Origin: Pseudomonadota bacterium
GTDB taxonomy: Bacteria; Desulfobacterota; Desulfobacteria; Desulfobacterales; Desulfolunaceae
Length of the DNA: 64,000 nucleotides
Direction of reading: 5' to 3'
NCBI GenBank assembly: GCA_018818835.1
Contig: JAHIRD010000030.1
Span: forward strand, 1 to 64,000
Shown here: positions 54,106-63,273 of the stretch, in pieces
How the letters are laid out: each line of letters opens with the position of its first letter
Numbering within the stretch: the first letter of the stretch is position 1
The notes under the pieces: model-generated
Database searches by the model: none
Seen by the model: the letters and a program-made list of their open reading frames with translations, nothing else
What the model was told of the DNA's origin: nothing
Made by a program: the position numbers and the translations under genes

Positions 54106-54942
54106 TCACCCGTTGATTCGCGATACGAGACAACCCGGTCCTATGCCTTCAATAAAACCGATTTGCGCACTGGAATTCTCTTTTCCAAGGGTTTCTATCT
54201 GAAACCTTGCAACACCTTGTCCCTGATCGCTGAAAAGCATCAGCCACTCATCTTTTACAAGGCCATGTTTTTCTCCAAGGCCGAAAAAAATTTCAAGACC
54301 ATTGGCTTTTTTGCTGACCCGGTATATTTCCGCTTTGCCATCAGCTACCAGGTGGGCATCCATGAGGCCTGAAACGTAAAAAACACATGCAGAGCAAAGA
54401 ATCACCCCAGGGAAAAAAAACACGAACAACCACCAGGGAGAGATGCCCAGGATTCGTTTGACCCAGGAGATTTCATTCTGCCTGAGACTTAAGGCATCCG
54501 GGTAGGTATTCACATGATAGGTGGACAGCTTGTCCACCGCAGCAAGATTTTTGGCCTTGATATTGGACAGGTCCGAATAGATAATTTTAAGGATGTGGCT
54601 GCCTTTGCCCATACCGGGTTTTGCCGTGATGGTGGCCCGCCACATGTCTTCCCCCAGCCAGAAACCCCTGAACGCATCCGGATCAAAGGTCAGGTCAAGG
54701 TCCTTGGTGCTTGAAACCACAGAAAGATCGCTAAGACCCTGGGTCATGCCGTAAAACCGTCCGATGATTTCCGTGGATGAACCCTGAACAAGATCAATCC
54801 GGGTTTCCGGTTTTTGATACGAGGCATATAGTCCGTCAAAGATCCCTGCAATGGATAAGATGACGGCGATCAGACATACCTTGTTCAGGATGTTTCTCCA
54901 TGTCGTCAGTTTGTCCATGTCCGTCATATGTTTATTCATCAT
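54106..54942 (-). CDS. Membrane protein of the TauE locus, function unknown
   Basis: About 278 residues with two membrane segments, one near residues 20-42 (ILNKVCLIAVILSIAGIFDG) and one near 172-195 (WWLFVFFFPGVILCSACVFY). The region between them is periplasmic and beta-rich (FRGFWLGEDMWRATITAKPG). The C-terminal part is cytoplasmic. I recognise no family. It is the last gene of the minus-strand TauE cluster, after a terminator hairpin at 54962-55000, so its expression may be lower than that of upstream genes. Confidence 0.75.
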   Translation of the reverse strand: MMNKHMTDMDKLTTWRNILNKVCLIAVILSIAGIFDGLYASYQKPETRIDLVQGSSTEIIGRFYGMTQGLSDLSVVSSTKDLDLTFDPDAFRGFWLGEDMWRATITAKPGMGKGSHILKIIYSDLSNIKAKNLAAVDKLSTYHVNTYPDALSLRQNEISWVKRILGISPWWLFVFFFPGVILCSACVFYVSGLMDAHLVADGKAEIYRVSKKANGLEIFFGLGEKHGLVKDEWLMLFSDQGQGVARFQIETLGKENSSAQIGFIEGIGPGCLVSRING

Positions 54943-54961
54943 GTGACCTTTGTTTTATTCG

Positions 54962-55000
54962 GAAAAAAGCAGCGCCTCTTCGGAGAGGCACTGCTGTGAT
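54962..55000 (-). terminator. Terminator/attenuator within the TauE cluster
   Basis: AGCAGCGCCTCT and AGAGGCACTGCT pair around TCGG; on the minus strand a T-run (TTTTTT) follows. It lies between the lipoprotein gene (stop 55016) and the downstream membrane protein gene. Confidence 0.8.
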
Positions 55001-55015
55001 TCCAGCGTTTTGTTT

Positions 55016-55600
55016 TTATTTCTTGAATATATCCGTTTGGGTGATATTCATCATCCGAAGGGCCTTTCCCTTTTCCTTGTAATAGATTCTGATTTCATCA
55101 CCAGCCGCCCACGTTTCATCGGGCAGTGCGAAATATTCATCCGGAAGGGTGAAGGTCACCAGCCTCTTCTGGCGCTTTGAATAGATCTGTATGGTTTTTG
55201 CCCGTCGATCCACAACCGGGAACGCCACGTCCGCGACCAGGGCATTGTCACTGTCTATATAATCCTTTTTATCAATGGGTGTGTAGATGATATCTTTGAT
55301 CAGGTTTGCTCCTTGATCGAATATTCGGATGGTGTTCATGTCCGTATCCAGTCCCATTCGTTGACCTGCAGAAGGTGCCGGGCCCATTTCATGGGAGTCT
55401 TCGGGTATGGTGTATACAGCCGGGGGGATGATGCTGTAATCGGGCATGCCCTTGATAATACTCTTATCTTCCAGGAAGGTCACCTGTCCCTTGTCCTTGT
55501 CGTAAGCGATAACCCGGCCCTGGATCACCTGTCCCATGTCCTTGCAGCCCATGGTCATGATCATGGCAGCGCCGATAAAGAATCCGATATATTTTTTCAT
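55016..55600 (-). CDS. Predicted lipoprotein of the TauE locus
   Basis: 194 residues, ATG preceded by GAGGAG. A lipoprotein signal is evident: MKKYIGFFIGAAMIMTMGC with cysteine at residue 19. The remainder is beta-rich with repeated short domain-like stretches (VIQGRVIAYDKDKGQVTFLE; VVDRRAKTIQIYSKRQKRLV). No family recognised. It is 21 bases downstream of the TauE gene on the same strand, so it may be a periplasmic partner of the exporter. Confidence 0.82.
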   Translation of the reverse strand: MKKYIGFFIGAAMIMTMGCKDMGQVIQGRVIAYDKDKGQVTFLEDKSIIKGMPDYSIIPPAVYTIPEDSHEMGPAPSAGQRMGLDTDMNTIRIFDQGANLIKDIIYTPIDKKDYIDSDNALVADVAFPVVDRRAKTIQIYSKRQKRLVTFTLPDEYFALPDETWAAGDEIRIYYKEKGKALRMMNITQTDIFKK

Positions 55601-55620
55601 AAATGATCTCCTCTTAAATC

Positions 55621-56679
55621 TTACATGACTGATTTTTTCTTGGCTGCCACTTCCGCCCGGGCACCCTGAACCATTTTAATGAATATGTACGCAGACATGC
55701 AGAACACCAGTCCCAGAATTAATGTTGTTGAGGTGTTGTTGAATATGTTTTTGTACACCGGGAAATTTTTTGCCAAAAGCTTCAGGACGATGGACACGGC
55801 ACATCCGATAACAGCCAGGCCAAAAGCGATGCGGATGCCGTAGCCTTTGATGTATTTGGTTGCAACCGTACCCACCTGTGCGCCCACGGCAGCTCCTACG
55901 AGCATGATGATGGCGGCCAACAGTTCGGTTCTGCCTTTCATGGTGTATGTGAACGCGCCATATAACCCGGAGATCATGACTTCAAAAAGGTCGGTTCCCA
56001 CAGCCACATGGGTGGGGCAACCGATGAAGTAGATCAGGGCCGGCATACGGATCAGACCGCCACCGATGCCAAGGATACCTGCAATCCATCCCGTAAGAAA
56101 GCTGATGAAAATCGGAAGCCAGGCCGTACAGGTTATTCCTGCGGTTTTGAAGTGAACCATGGGGGCGATTTTGATTTTATGCAGGGTCTTGTGCCACTCA
56201 ATGCCTGTGGCAAGATGATCAATTTCTTCCCCCCTGGCAATGGACTCCCGTTCCTTTCTCTTCTTCTTGGCCACATCGGCAAAGACCATCCAGGCAATGA
56301 GGGTCAAAAGAACCAGATAAAGGTAACGGACAACCACTTCCACATTCCCGATTCGTTCAAGCCACATGACCATCTGGGCACCTGCTTCGAAACCCACGAT
56401 GGTACCCACCAGCATGATCATACCCAACTTGTAGTCCACGTTACCGAATTTTCCGTGCCTCATGGTGGAAATCAGTGATTTGCCGGCCATGTGAGCGATA
56501 TCCGTCCCGATGGCAAAGGCCATGGGAAATCCTAAAATATTAAGACCGGGTGTCACCATCCAGGCACCGCCCATGCCGAAAAAACCACCGATGATACCCA
56601 CGCCGACACCGAGAATAATCAGGCCGGGCCAGAAAATTGTAACGCCGGAAATCGGCATCAATACATATAGCCATTCCAT
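55621..56679 (-). CDS. TauE/SafE (TSUP) family membrane exporter
   Basis: About 352 residues from ATG 56679, which lies eight bases after GGAGGAGG; a TTG frame start at 56697 is unsupported. Nine or ten helices. Internal duplication typical of the family: GVGIIGGFFGMGGAWMVTPG and GWIAGILGIGGGLIRMPAL. These proteins carry sulfite, sulfoacetate, taurine-related or other organic anions across the inner membrane; substrate is not readable. It is second in a cluster of four minus-strand genes, divergent from the dikinase-like gene. Confidence 0.92.
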   Translation of the reverse strand: MEWLYVLMPISGVTIFWPGLIILGVGVGIIGGFFGMGGAWMVTPGLNILGFPMAFAIGTDIAHMAGKSLISTMRHGKFGNVDYKLGMIMLVGTIVGFEAGAQMVMWLERIGNVEVVVRYLYLVLLTLIAWMVFADVAKKKRKERESIARGEEIDHLATGIEWHKTLHKIKIAPMVHFKTAGITCTAWLPIFISFLTGWIAGILGIGGGLIRMPALIYFIGCPTHVAVGTDLFEVMISGLYGAFTYTMKGRTELLAAIIMLVGAAVGAQVGTVATKYIKGYGIRIAFGLAVIGCAVSIVLKLLAKNFPVYKNIFNNTSTTLILGLVFCMSAYIFIKMVQGARAEVAAKKKSVM

Positions 56680-56706
56680 AAATTTGTCCTCCTCCAACAG
56701 TTATAA

Positions 56707-57003
56707 TCAATGTTCCGAAAGTTCTCTGGATCCCAGGTCGATTCCGATGGTGCGCATGACAAGATCCGCAATGATGCCAAATAATAATCCGATCAAAGGA
56801 ATCAGAAGGATGGTCAGGAGTGAGAACTGGAGATGGCTCTCATTGTATAGATCTCCCCACCACCTTAAAATCCCCTCCAGCTTTCTGGTATCCGAAACAA
56901 TGACCACTGCCGCCGCCTTTTCCCCACTGGCAAAAACCACTGCCGGCAGGACAAGCAAGGCCGTCAGAACCATCGTACTGATTCTTGTCCATAAGGTTTT
57001 CAT
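56707..57003 (-). CDS. Small exported/membrane protein preceding the TauE gene
   Basis: 98 residues, ATG preceded by GGAGGA. A signal peptide (ISTMVLTALLVLPAVVFA) is followed by a short polar region and one membrane helix (LLTILLIPLIGLLFGIIADL). It ends 27 bases before the TauE start, so they are co-transcribed. No family is recognised; similar small proteins in front of TSUP genes suggest an accessory subunit. Confidence 0.8.
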   Translation of the reverse strand: MKTLWTRISTMVLTALLVLPAVVFASGEKAAAVVIVSDTRKLEGILRWWGDLYNESHLQFSLLTILLIPLIGLLFGIIADLVMRTIGIDLGSRELSEH

Positions 57004-57482
57004 TATGCTCCTCCCTGATTTATGTGATTAAAAAATGACTTGTTTTATCCTCTGCTATTTTTCAAACATAGCGTTTATCCTTAGGTGTTGGCATTCTCAT
57101 ATATCAAATCCCATGCCAGCATAAAATCCCATGGCGAACTATGAAACAGACCTGATTTTAAAGGGGAAATTAAAATTGAGATTAAAGACGGTACCATGAT
57201 GGGGTGAAGATTTGCTTTACAGTGTGTAAAGGAAACCTGTAAAGGATGAAAAGGACGAGGATGACCCATGAGCATATGATATGCCCCAAGGATAAACGTA
57301 TAACCGCGGATACTGCATATATTTAAAATGTGTGCTTCGTGGTACGTTTCTTGATTCCATGATAGTGATTGGTTGGGCAAGCCGCGTTTTGACCAAAAGG
57401 CGGATGATGACACATGGCACAGGGGTTTGGGCCAATCGTATAGAATATGATCCGGCAAACAGCGAGGAGATAACATTCGTTC
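57004..57482. promoter_or_regulatory. Divergent regulatory region between TauE cluster and dikinase-like gene
   Basis: 479 bp without a credible gene. It contains the inverted repeat CTTTACA-GTG-TGTAAAG (57215-57231), a half-site TGTAAAGG at 57239, and a direct repeat AAATCCCATG at 57106 and 57124. These are candidate binding sites that could control both directions. Confidence 0.5.
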
Positions 57483-60101
57483 ATGGCCACCATTATCGGA
57501 AATATCAGGAAATTTCTCTTGGACAGAAAGAAGAGCAGGGACATGGCCTCTGCCAGTGCTGAAATGAGTGCGGTGTTCAGGTTTAAATATTCGCTCTTCA
57601 AGGAACTCCTTACAGCCAATTCCGAGCTTTTGAATATTCTGGCCGATGTTGAGGAGAAATTGAAAGGGGACCAGTCATTTGGTAACGTCTATATCAAAAC
57701 ACAGACCAACAGAGCCCTTATGCAGGCCTTTCAAATGGTCAAAAGTATTAATGCCCTTTCGGGTAATAAATTCCCGGAACTGTATGAGGTGCTTGAAACC
57801 CTCAATGGAAAGATCAGGGCCGTTGTTGATGAACGAAAAGAGCGAAAGGCCCCTTCCTATGTGATGGATTATTCGGAAATTTCCATTGATGATGCAGACC
57901 TTGTGGGCGGAAAGAATGCCAATCTGGGGGAAATTAAAAACAACCTTCACCTGCCGGTCCCCCAGGGTTTTGCAATCAGCACCAGGGCCTTTGAAGATTT
58001 TATTAAACAGGGGCATCTCAAGGATGAGATCATAAAAAAAAGAAATCTAATCTATGTGGATGATTTTGAACTCTTAAACCGTCTGAGCAAAGAAGTGGAA
58101 ACCCTTATCCAATCCCGGTCCCTGCCGGACATACTGGAAAAAGATATAATGAACGCCGTTGACCGCATGTGGGGGCAGGACCCGGATCTGCGTGTGGCCA
58201 TGCGAAGCAGTGCCATTGGCGAAGACGGTGATATCTCTTTTGCCGGACAGTACCTGACCCTCCTTAATGTGGATCGGGACCGGATTTGTGATGCCTATAA
58301 ATCCATTGCCGCCAGTCTTTATTCTGCACGGGCCATTGCCTACAGAAGCTCCAAAGGATTCTATGATGAAGACCTTGCCATGGCCGTGGCCTGCATAAGA
58401 ATGGTGGACTCGGTGGCCAGCGGGGTCATGTATACCCGTCATCCGTATGATATTGTCAATGAAAACATCCTGATCAATGCAGTCTGGGGACTTGGAACCT
58501 ATGCGGTGGATGGCGTGATAATTCCTGACAGCTACGGGGTATCCAAAGACAAGGCACTGAAACTGATCAGTAAAACCATATCAACCAAAACCACGAAACA
58601 GGTGTGCCTGAAACATGGCGGGGTGTGTGAGGCCCCGGTTGAAGAAGAAAAACAGAATCAGGCCTGCCTTACCGATGATCAGATCCGCCTGTTGGCATCC
58701 TATGGCAGGGATCTGGAAAATCATTACAAAACAGCCCAGGATGTGGAATGGGCCCTTGATCCTGATGGAGTTATCACCATTCTCCAGTCACGTCCCTTGA
58801 AGGTTCAGGCCCCGGCCCAGGGTAAGGGCCTCAAGGCAGATGCGGTTCCGGGTTATCACGTGGTGATTGAGGGGGCTGATGTCGCCTGTCCTGGACTTGG
58901 AAAAGGGCTGGCTGTCCATGTCCGATCCGGAGACGATCTTATCCATTTCCCCCAAGGGGGTGTATTGATTGCCCGGCACTCATCCCCGGAATTTGTGGTG
59001 GCCATGAAACGGTGTCAAGCCATTGTGGTGGAATCGGGAAGTGTGAGCGGTCATATGGCTGCGGTGGCCCGTGAGTTCAACGTGCCCACCCTCATTGGCG
59101 GGAAAGACGTGATGGACCTTATCCCCCCGGGCATGGAACTGACAGTGGATGCCTACGCTGGCCGGGTTTATGAGAAGATTGTTCATGAGCTTGTCGCCGC
59201 TGTCAGAACCCAGGAACCTCATATGAAGGGAACCCCGGCCTATGGAATTTTGAAACGGGCGGCCGAATGGATGACTCCACTTTACCTGATAAGTCCCAAA
59301 TCCGCCCGGTTTACACCCGCCGGCTGTCGGACCCTTCACGATATCGCCAGGTTCTGCCACGAACACTCCTATGGGGAGATGTTCAATGTCAGTGATCTGG
59401 CCTCCAAACATCATGGCTGGTCCTTTTGCCTGGATGCCGACCTGCCCATGGATCTCCACCTGATCGATCTGGGTGGAGGGCTCAAGGACGAGGCCCTTTC
59501 CGGAAACCATAAAATCAGAGTGGAACAGATCCTGTCCGTGCCCTTTCTGGCCCTCCTTTCAGGAATGATGAGTCCTGAAATCGCAAGTATAGAACCCCGT
59601 CCCGTAAATCTTTCCGGCTTTTTTTCGGTCATGAGGGAGCAGGTCCTGTTTCCCGGCCATGTGGGCGAACGCTTCGGAGATCGCAGTTATGCCATCATCG
59701 CCGACAAATACCTGAATTTCAGTTCACGGGTGGGCTACCATTACAGCGTGGTGGATGCCTATTGTGGCAAGACCATCAACAAAAACTACATCACCTTTTC
59801 CTTCAAGGGCGGGGCCGCGGACAAGACCCGGAGAATCCGTCGGGTCAAGGCCATTGCATTGATTCTTGAAAAAGAAGGATTTCATGTGGATATGAAGGCG
59901 GACAAGGTGGATGCACGGATTTTGAAATATCCCTGCACCTCTATTGAAAGCCGCCTGGATATGCTCGGAAAGCTTCTGATCTTTACCCGCCAGATGGACA
60001 TGCTGATGACCTCTGACGCCAGCGTGGAATGGGTGGCTGAAAATTTTGTGAAGGGGAATTACAGACTTAGCTTTACAGGGTCTGGTCAGGGGGAATCGTG
60101 A
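57483..60101 (+). CDS. PEP-synthase/PPDK-like protein without the PEP-binding TIM barrel
   Basis: 872 residues. After about 125 N-terminal helical residues comes an ATP-grasp PPDK_N domain (VGGKNANLGEIKNNLHLPVP, AMRSSAIGEDGDISFAGQY, VMYTRHPYD, EWALDPDGVITILQSRPLKV). The phosphohistidine mobile domain follows with H524 in ESGSVSGHMAAVAREF. The remaining 270 residues are not the usual PEP/pyruvate TIM barrel; they include VNLSGFFSVMREQVLFPGHV and NKNYITFSFKGGAADKTRRI. It may phosphorylate a substrate other than pyruvate, as rifampicin phosphotransferase does. It is divergent from the TauE cluster. A GGAGA site lies 12 bases before the ATG. Confidence 0.87.
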   Translation: MATIIGNIRKFLLDRKKSRDMASASAEMSAVFRFKYSLFKELLTANSELLNILADVEEKLKGDQSFGNVYIKTQTNRALMQAFQMVKSINALSGNKFPELYEVLETLNGKIRAVVDERKERKAPSYVMDYSEISIDDADLVGGKNANLGEIKNNLHLPVPQGFAISTRAFEDFIKQGHLKDEIIKKRNLIYVDDFELLNRLSKEVETLIQSRSLPDILEKDIMNAVDRMWGQDPDLRVAMRSSAIGEDGDISFAGQYLTLLNVDRDRICDAYKSIAASLYSARAIAYRSSKGFYDEDLAMAVACIRMVDSVASGVMYTRHPYDIVNENILINAVWGLGTYAVDGVIIPDSYGVSKDKALKLISKTISTKTTKQVCLKHGGVCEAPVEEEKQNQACLTDDQIRLLASYGRDLENHYKTAQDVEWALDPDGVITILQSRPLKVQAPAQGKGLKADAVPGYHVVIEGADVACPGLGKGLAVHVRSGDDLIHFPQGGVLIARHSSPEFVVAMKRCQAIVVESGSVSGHMAAVAREFNVPTLIGGKDVMDLIPPGMELTVDAYAGRVYEKIVHELVAAVRTQEPHMKGTPAYGILKRAAEWMTPLYLISPKSARFTPAGCRTLHDIARFCHEHSYGEMFNVSDLASKHHGWSFCLDADLPMDLHLIDLGGGLKDEALSGNHKIRVEQILSVPFLALLSGMMSPEIASIEPRPVNLSGFFSVMREQVLFPGHVGERFGDRSYAIIADKYLNFSSRVGYHYSVVDAYCGKTINKNYITFSFKGGAADKTRRIRRVKAIALILEKEGFHVDMKADKVDARILKYPCTSIESRLDMLGKLLIFTRQMDMLMTSDASVEWVAENFVKGNYRLSFTGSGQGES

Positions 60102-60106
60102 TGATT

Positions 60107-60140
60107 GTTTGGGGGGGTATGGGACTTATGGGACCTATGT
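60107..60140. repeat. Short iterated repeat after the dikinase-like gene
   Basis: TATGGGACTTATGGGACCTATG at 60117-60138 (written here as one unit and its variant: TATGGGACT, TATGGGACC, TATG) resembles the string at 24329-24385. Both lie just past a stop codon. Confidence 0.6.
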
Positions 60141-60203
60141 GACTTTACAGAAGCTGAAACGTTGATTGAAAAATAATCACCAAGGTGCATTTAAAATCTG
60201 ACA

Positions 60204-60250
60204 TGTACATATAACTGGACATGTTGAAATAAATTATTTATACTTGTACA
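60204..60250 (+). promoter_or_regulatory. Promoter and YefM-type operator of the toxin-antitoxin module
   Basis: TGGACA (60216-60221) and TATACT (60239-60244), 17 bp apart, form a sigma-70-type promoter. Hexamers TGTACA lie at 60204-60209 and 60245-60250, just outside the two boxes. TGTACA is the core of the E. coli yefM-yoeB operator palindromes, so autorepression by the YefM/YoeB complex is the natural reading. Confidence 0.65.
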
Positions 60251-60277
60251 GTAAACAAAACAAGTCTGGAGGATCTG

Positions 60278-60532
60278 ATGAGAATTATCAATTTTAGCGA
60301 AGCAAGAAACAATTTAAAGTCTGTTTTGGATCAAGTCATAGATGATGCTGATTATACAATAATTACCCGCCGTGATTCTGAAGATGCAGTTGTGATGTCC
60401 TTAGAGACGTTCAATAGTGTCATGGAGACGTTCTATCTTCTTAGGTCACCTGCCAATGCCGCACATCTGACAAAATCTATAGAACAGTATAAAAATAAGA
60501 ACGTCCAAGAACGAGAACTCATAGATGAGTAG
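60278..60532 (+). CDS. YefM-family antitoxin
   Basis: 84 residues, ATG preceded by GGAGG. The Phd/YefM fold is clear: MRIINFSEARNNLKSVLDQV, then ADYTIITRRDSEDAVVMSLE and TFNSVMETFYLLRSPANAAH. The C-terminus (TKSIEQYKNKNVQERELIDE) is the toxin-wrapping tail. It neutralises the YoeB-like toxin encoded next and represses their promoter. The reading frames overlap by eight bases. Confidence 0.95.
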   Translation: MRIINFSEARNNLKSVLDQVIDDADYTIITRRDSEDAVVMSLETFNSVMETFYLLRSPANAAHLTKSIEQYKNKNVQERELIDE

Positions 60533-60785
60533 AAAATTAGCTTGGACTGATGAAGCATGGACGGGATATATTTATTGGCAATCACAGGATGAAAAAACAC
60601 TCAAGCGAATTAATAAACTGATTCATGATACGATGAGGAAACCCTTTGAGGGCATCGGAAAACCAGAGCCATTGCGAGAGAATTTATCCGGTTTTTGGTC
60701 ACGGCGAATTGATGATGTAAATAGACTTGTATATGCGGTTGAAAATGATTTTATTACAATTATTTCATGTAGATATCACTATTGA
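60525..60785 (+). CDS. YoeB-family mRNA interferase toxin
   Basis: 86 residues, full length. Residues expected for ribosome-dependent cleavage are visible: the PFEGIGKPEPL loop with glutamate, SRRIDDVNRLVY with arginine, and the terminal RYHY with catalytic histidine H85. It overlaps the antitoxin gene by eight bases. It would cut translated mRNAs at the ribosomal A site during stress. Nothing suggests inactivation. The 186 bp after it holds only a GC-rich palindrome (GGCCCCCGGAGGGCC). Confidence 0.95.
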   Translation: MSRKLAWTDEAWTGYIYWQSQDEKTLKRINKLIHDTMRKPFEGIGKPEPLRENLSGFWSRRIDDVNRLVYAVENDFITIISCRYHY

Positions 60786-60971
60786 CAAAAAATTTGATCC
60801 CTGAACACTGATGGCAGTGCGCGTCCGGGCTTCATGATTGTAGTCTTCTAACACCCCAAGACCACCACCCATTTGTCCAGATTTTTAAAGCTTGTCCCTG
60901 TGGAAGCAGGGATCTGGCCCCCGGAGGGCCGCCGGAGGCATATTTCTTCTTGTGGTGGAAAATATCATTTT

Positions 60972-62555
60972 TTAAATCATTGCTTTTCTTCCGGTCAGGC
61001 CATTCCAGAGCATGCCCGGGATGCCCATGCCGGGTTGGTATTCTTTTCCGGACAGGTATAATGTTTCCACCTTGAGGGAACGAAGATCCTGGGATTGCAT
61101 GGCCAGGGGATCCTGGTTCAGGATGACCATGTCGGCAATTTTTCCTTTTTCCAGGCTGCCGCGATCTGTTTCATCAAAGGTGGCATAGGCGACTTCATAG
61201 GTGAACATTTTCAAGGCGTCCACAATGGATAGAGACTGGGCCGGATCAAAGGGGTGGTTGCAGGCGCCAAAAAGTCCCTCGATGGGGTCGGGGTGTGTGA
61301 CCGGAGCATCTGAGCCGCCACTGACATGGATACCTGCATCGATCATTGATTTAAGGGGAGAACTCTGTTTGAGCCGGGGGCCCAGGATCGATTCCAGGTA
61401 AGATACCGGTTCAAGGGGGCTGACCAGGAAAGACGGCTGCAGAGTGATCCCGATGCCAAGATCGGCGATTTTTTTCAAATCGTCTTTGTTTATGAGACAG
61501 GCATGGATAATGGTGTGACGGTGGTCTTTTCTGGGGTGATCGGCCAAGGCAGCCTCAATGGCTTTGACAGCCCGTGAAACCGCTGCATCACCAATGGCAT
61601 GCATTTCAATCTGGAGGCCTTTTCGATTTGCATTTTTTGCAAAATCAAGAACCTGATTTTCTTCCTGAAACAAAATACCCTTATTGTCAGGATCATGGCT
61701 GTATGGCTCGTGCAGTGCAGCATCACAGGCGCCAAAACAACCGTCAAGGGCCGTGGCAAAACAGCCGCCGATCCGGGGGAGTTTTCGTTTTAAAACCTTG
61801 TCGACATCCATGGTCTGGAAAAACAGCCGTGTCTGGAACCGGCTTTTTTTGGTGGCGGCACGTGCAATAAGGCTCACAAGGGTGATATCAAGGTCATTGG
61901 GAAAGCCTATCCCTTCGGTTGCGTGGATCATGCCCACGCCATATTTAGCCAGGAGGTCATAGCTTTTGATGATGCTGTTCACAAGATCCTTTGGGGAAAC
62001 CAGAGATGCAGCATGATCCGTTCCTGAAAGGTAGGCTTCATTGAACAACTGCCCCTTATCTTCATCGAACCCACGCATCTGTTTAATATGATCCGGGAAT
62101 TTATCCACCATTTTGCTGTTGACTACGGCTGAATGGCCGTCATAGCATACAAGAATCAAGGGGATATCAGGACACACCGCATCCAGTTCCGTCCGGGTGA
62201 TCAAACGGTTTTCATTGACACTGTGTTTGGATGCTCCAAAGGCCATAACAGCCTTCTTTTTTTTATGGCGGACCATGTTTTGCTGAATAATCTGCTGAAG
62301 ATCCGGGATGTCTTTTGCGTCTCTCACATCAAAAAATGAGACAGCGAACAGTGCCCAGCTGGAAAAATGCATGTGGGCATCCCCGAAAGACGGAATCAGA
62401 ACCCGTTTACCCAGTTCCACCACAGGGGTATTGTTTGAAAACCCTGACGGCAGAGAATCACCCAGATGGATAATGCGTCCCTGGTCTTCAACCAGGTAGT
62501 TACAGATCGTGTTTTCTTTATCCAGACAGATTATTTTTCCATGATAAATGCGCAT
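60972..62555 (-). CDS. YtcJ-type amidohydrolase
   Basis: 527 residues. The metal-dependent amidohydrolase pattern includes an N-terminal beta-sandwich (RIYHGKIICLDKENTICNYL), the metal motif SFGDAHMHFSS, the HAIGDAAV motif, SGGSDAPV with the catalytic aspartate region, and the C-terminal KGKIADMVILNQDPL. The YtcJ subfamily hydrolyses amide or urea-like bonds; substrate unknown. It is cytoplasmic. It shares its strand with the 28-residue-repeat gene, separated by ten bases, so all three terminal genes may be one transcript. Confidence 0.9.
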   Translation of the reverse strand: MRIYHGKIICLDKENTICNYLVEDQGRIIHLGDSLPSGFSNNTPVVELGKRVLIPSFGDAHMHFSSWALFAVSFFDVRDAKDIPDLQQIIQQNMVRHKKKKAVMAFGASKHSVNENRLITRTELDAVCPDIPLILVCYDGHSAVVNSKMVDKFPDHIKQMRGFDEDKGQLFNEAYLSGTDHAASLVSPKDLVNSIIKSYDLLAKYGVGMIHATEGIGFPNDLDITLVSLIARAATKKSRFQTRLFFQTMDVDKVLKRKLPRIGGCFATALDGCFGACDAALHEPYSHDPDNKGILFQEENQVLDFAKNANRKGLQIEMHAIGDAAVSRAVKAIEAALADHPRKDHRHTIIHACLINKDDLKKIADLGIGITLQPSFLVSPLEPVSYLESILGPRLKQSSPLKSMIDAGIHVSGGSDAPVTHPDPIEGLFGACNHPFDPAQSLSIVDALKMFTYEVAYATFDETDRGSLEKGKIADMVILNQDPLAMQSQDLRSLKVETLYLSGKEYQPGMGIPGMLWNGLTGRKAMI

Positions 62556-62565
62556 TTAAATTATT

Positions 62566-63273
62566 TTATCCTTGACAGAGTTTTGTCCATAATGCTCCAA
62601 GGGTCTGGCGCCAGACCTTGTTTTCCCAGGCCAGCCCCCGCCATCGTTCGCCTTCCACCACATGGGATTCCAGAAGATTCCAGGCCGCATCGTGATCAAA
62701 GATGCGCCACCGTGTTCCGGCTTTATAGAGAAATTCAAGGTCCTTTATGGCTATCAGGGTATCAAATCCTTTTATAAAATCAAATGTTTTCCAGTAGGTT
62801 CCCGCATAAAAGATGTATTCGGCCTGATTCAGACAAAACAGGGCATCAGAACCTTTCTTAAAATCAAAGACTCTCCAGTTGAGACCTGCCTGGTACAGGT
62901 ATTTGGCCGATCGCAGCCGAATCATTTCCTCCAGACCTTTATCATGGTCAAAGTGCTTCCAGTACCATCCGCATTTGTAAAGGGTCTCCGGATCTTTGAG
63001 CTGTATCATGGCCGTGAAACCCTTTTCAAAATCAAAAACAGGCCAGGCATTGCCTGCCCTGTAAAGATCATGGCCATGGCCCAGTTTGACCAGTGCATTG
63101 AACCCTTCCTGGTAATCAAACAAAGCCCAGTTCCGTCCTCCGAGGAAAATATATTCGCTGTGATTGAGACGAATCAGTAACCGGCTTCCTTCGTTAAAAT
63201 CAAAGTCAGGATCAGACAGTCCTTGTTCATACAGGGCTTTCGCTTGTTTTTCCATGCTCTTTTCTTGATCCAT
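62566..63273 (-). CDS. Protein of six 28-residue repeats, coupled to VWA gene
   Basis: 235 residues from ATG 63273, which overlaps the stop of the VWA gene (TAATG). After about 35 charged residues, six consecutive repeats of 28 residues follow the pattern (L/I)YxAGxxWxxFDxxKGxxALxxLxxxEx: for example LYRAGNAWPVFDFEKGFTAM and LYKCGWYWKHFDHDKGLEEM. It ends with a short tryptophan-rich tail (RWRGLAWENKVWRQTLGALW). There is no signal peptide. I do not recognise the family; it looks like a helical solenoid for protein contacts. Translational coupling suggests it acts with the VWA protein in a MoxR-type complex. Confidence 0.82.
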   Translation of the reverse strand: MDQEKSMEKQAKALYEQGLSDPDFDFNEGSRLLIRLNHSEYIFLGGRNWALFDYQEGFNALVKLGHGHDLYRAGNAWPVFDFEKGFTAMIQLKDPETLYKCGWYWKHFDHDKGLEEMIRLRSAKYLYQAGLNWRVFDFKKGSDALFCLNQAEYIFYAGTYWKTFDFIKGFDTLIAIKDLEFLYKAGTRWRIFDHDAAWNLLESHVVEGERWRGLAWENKVWRQTLGALWTKLCQG

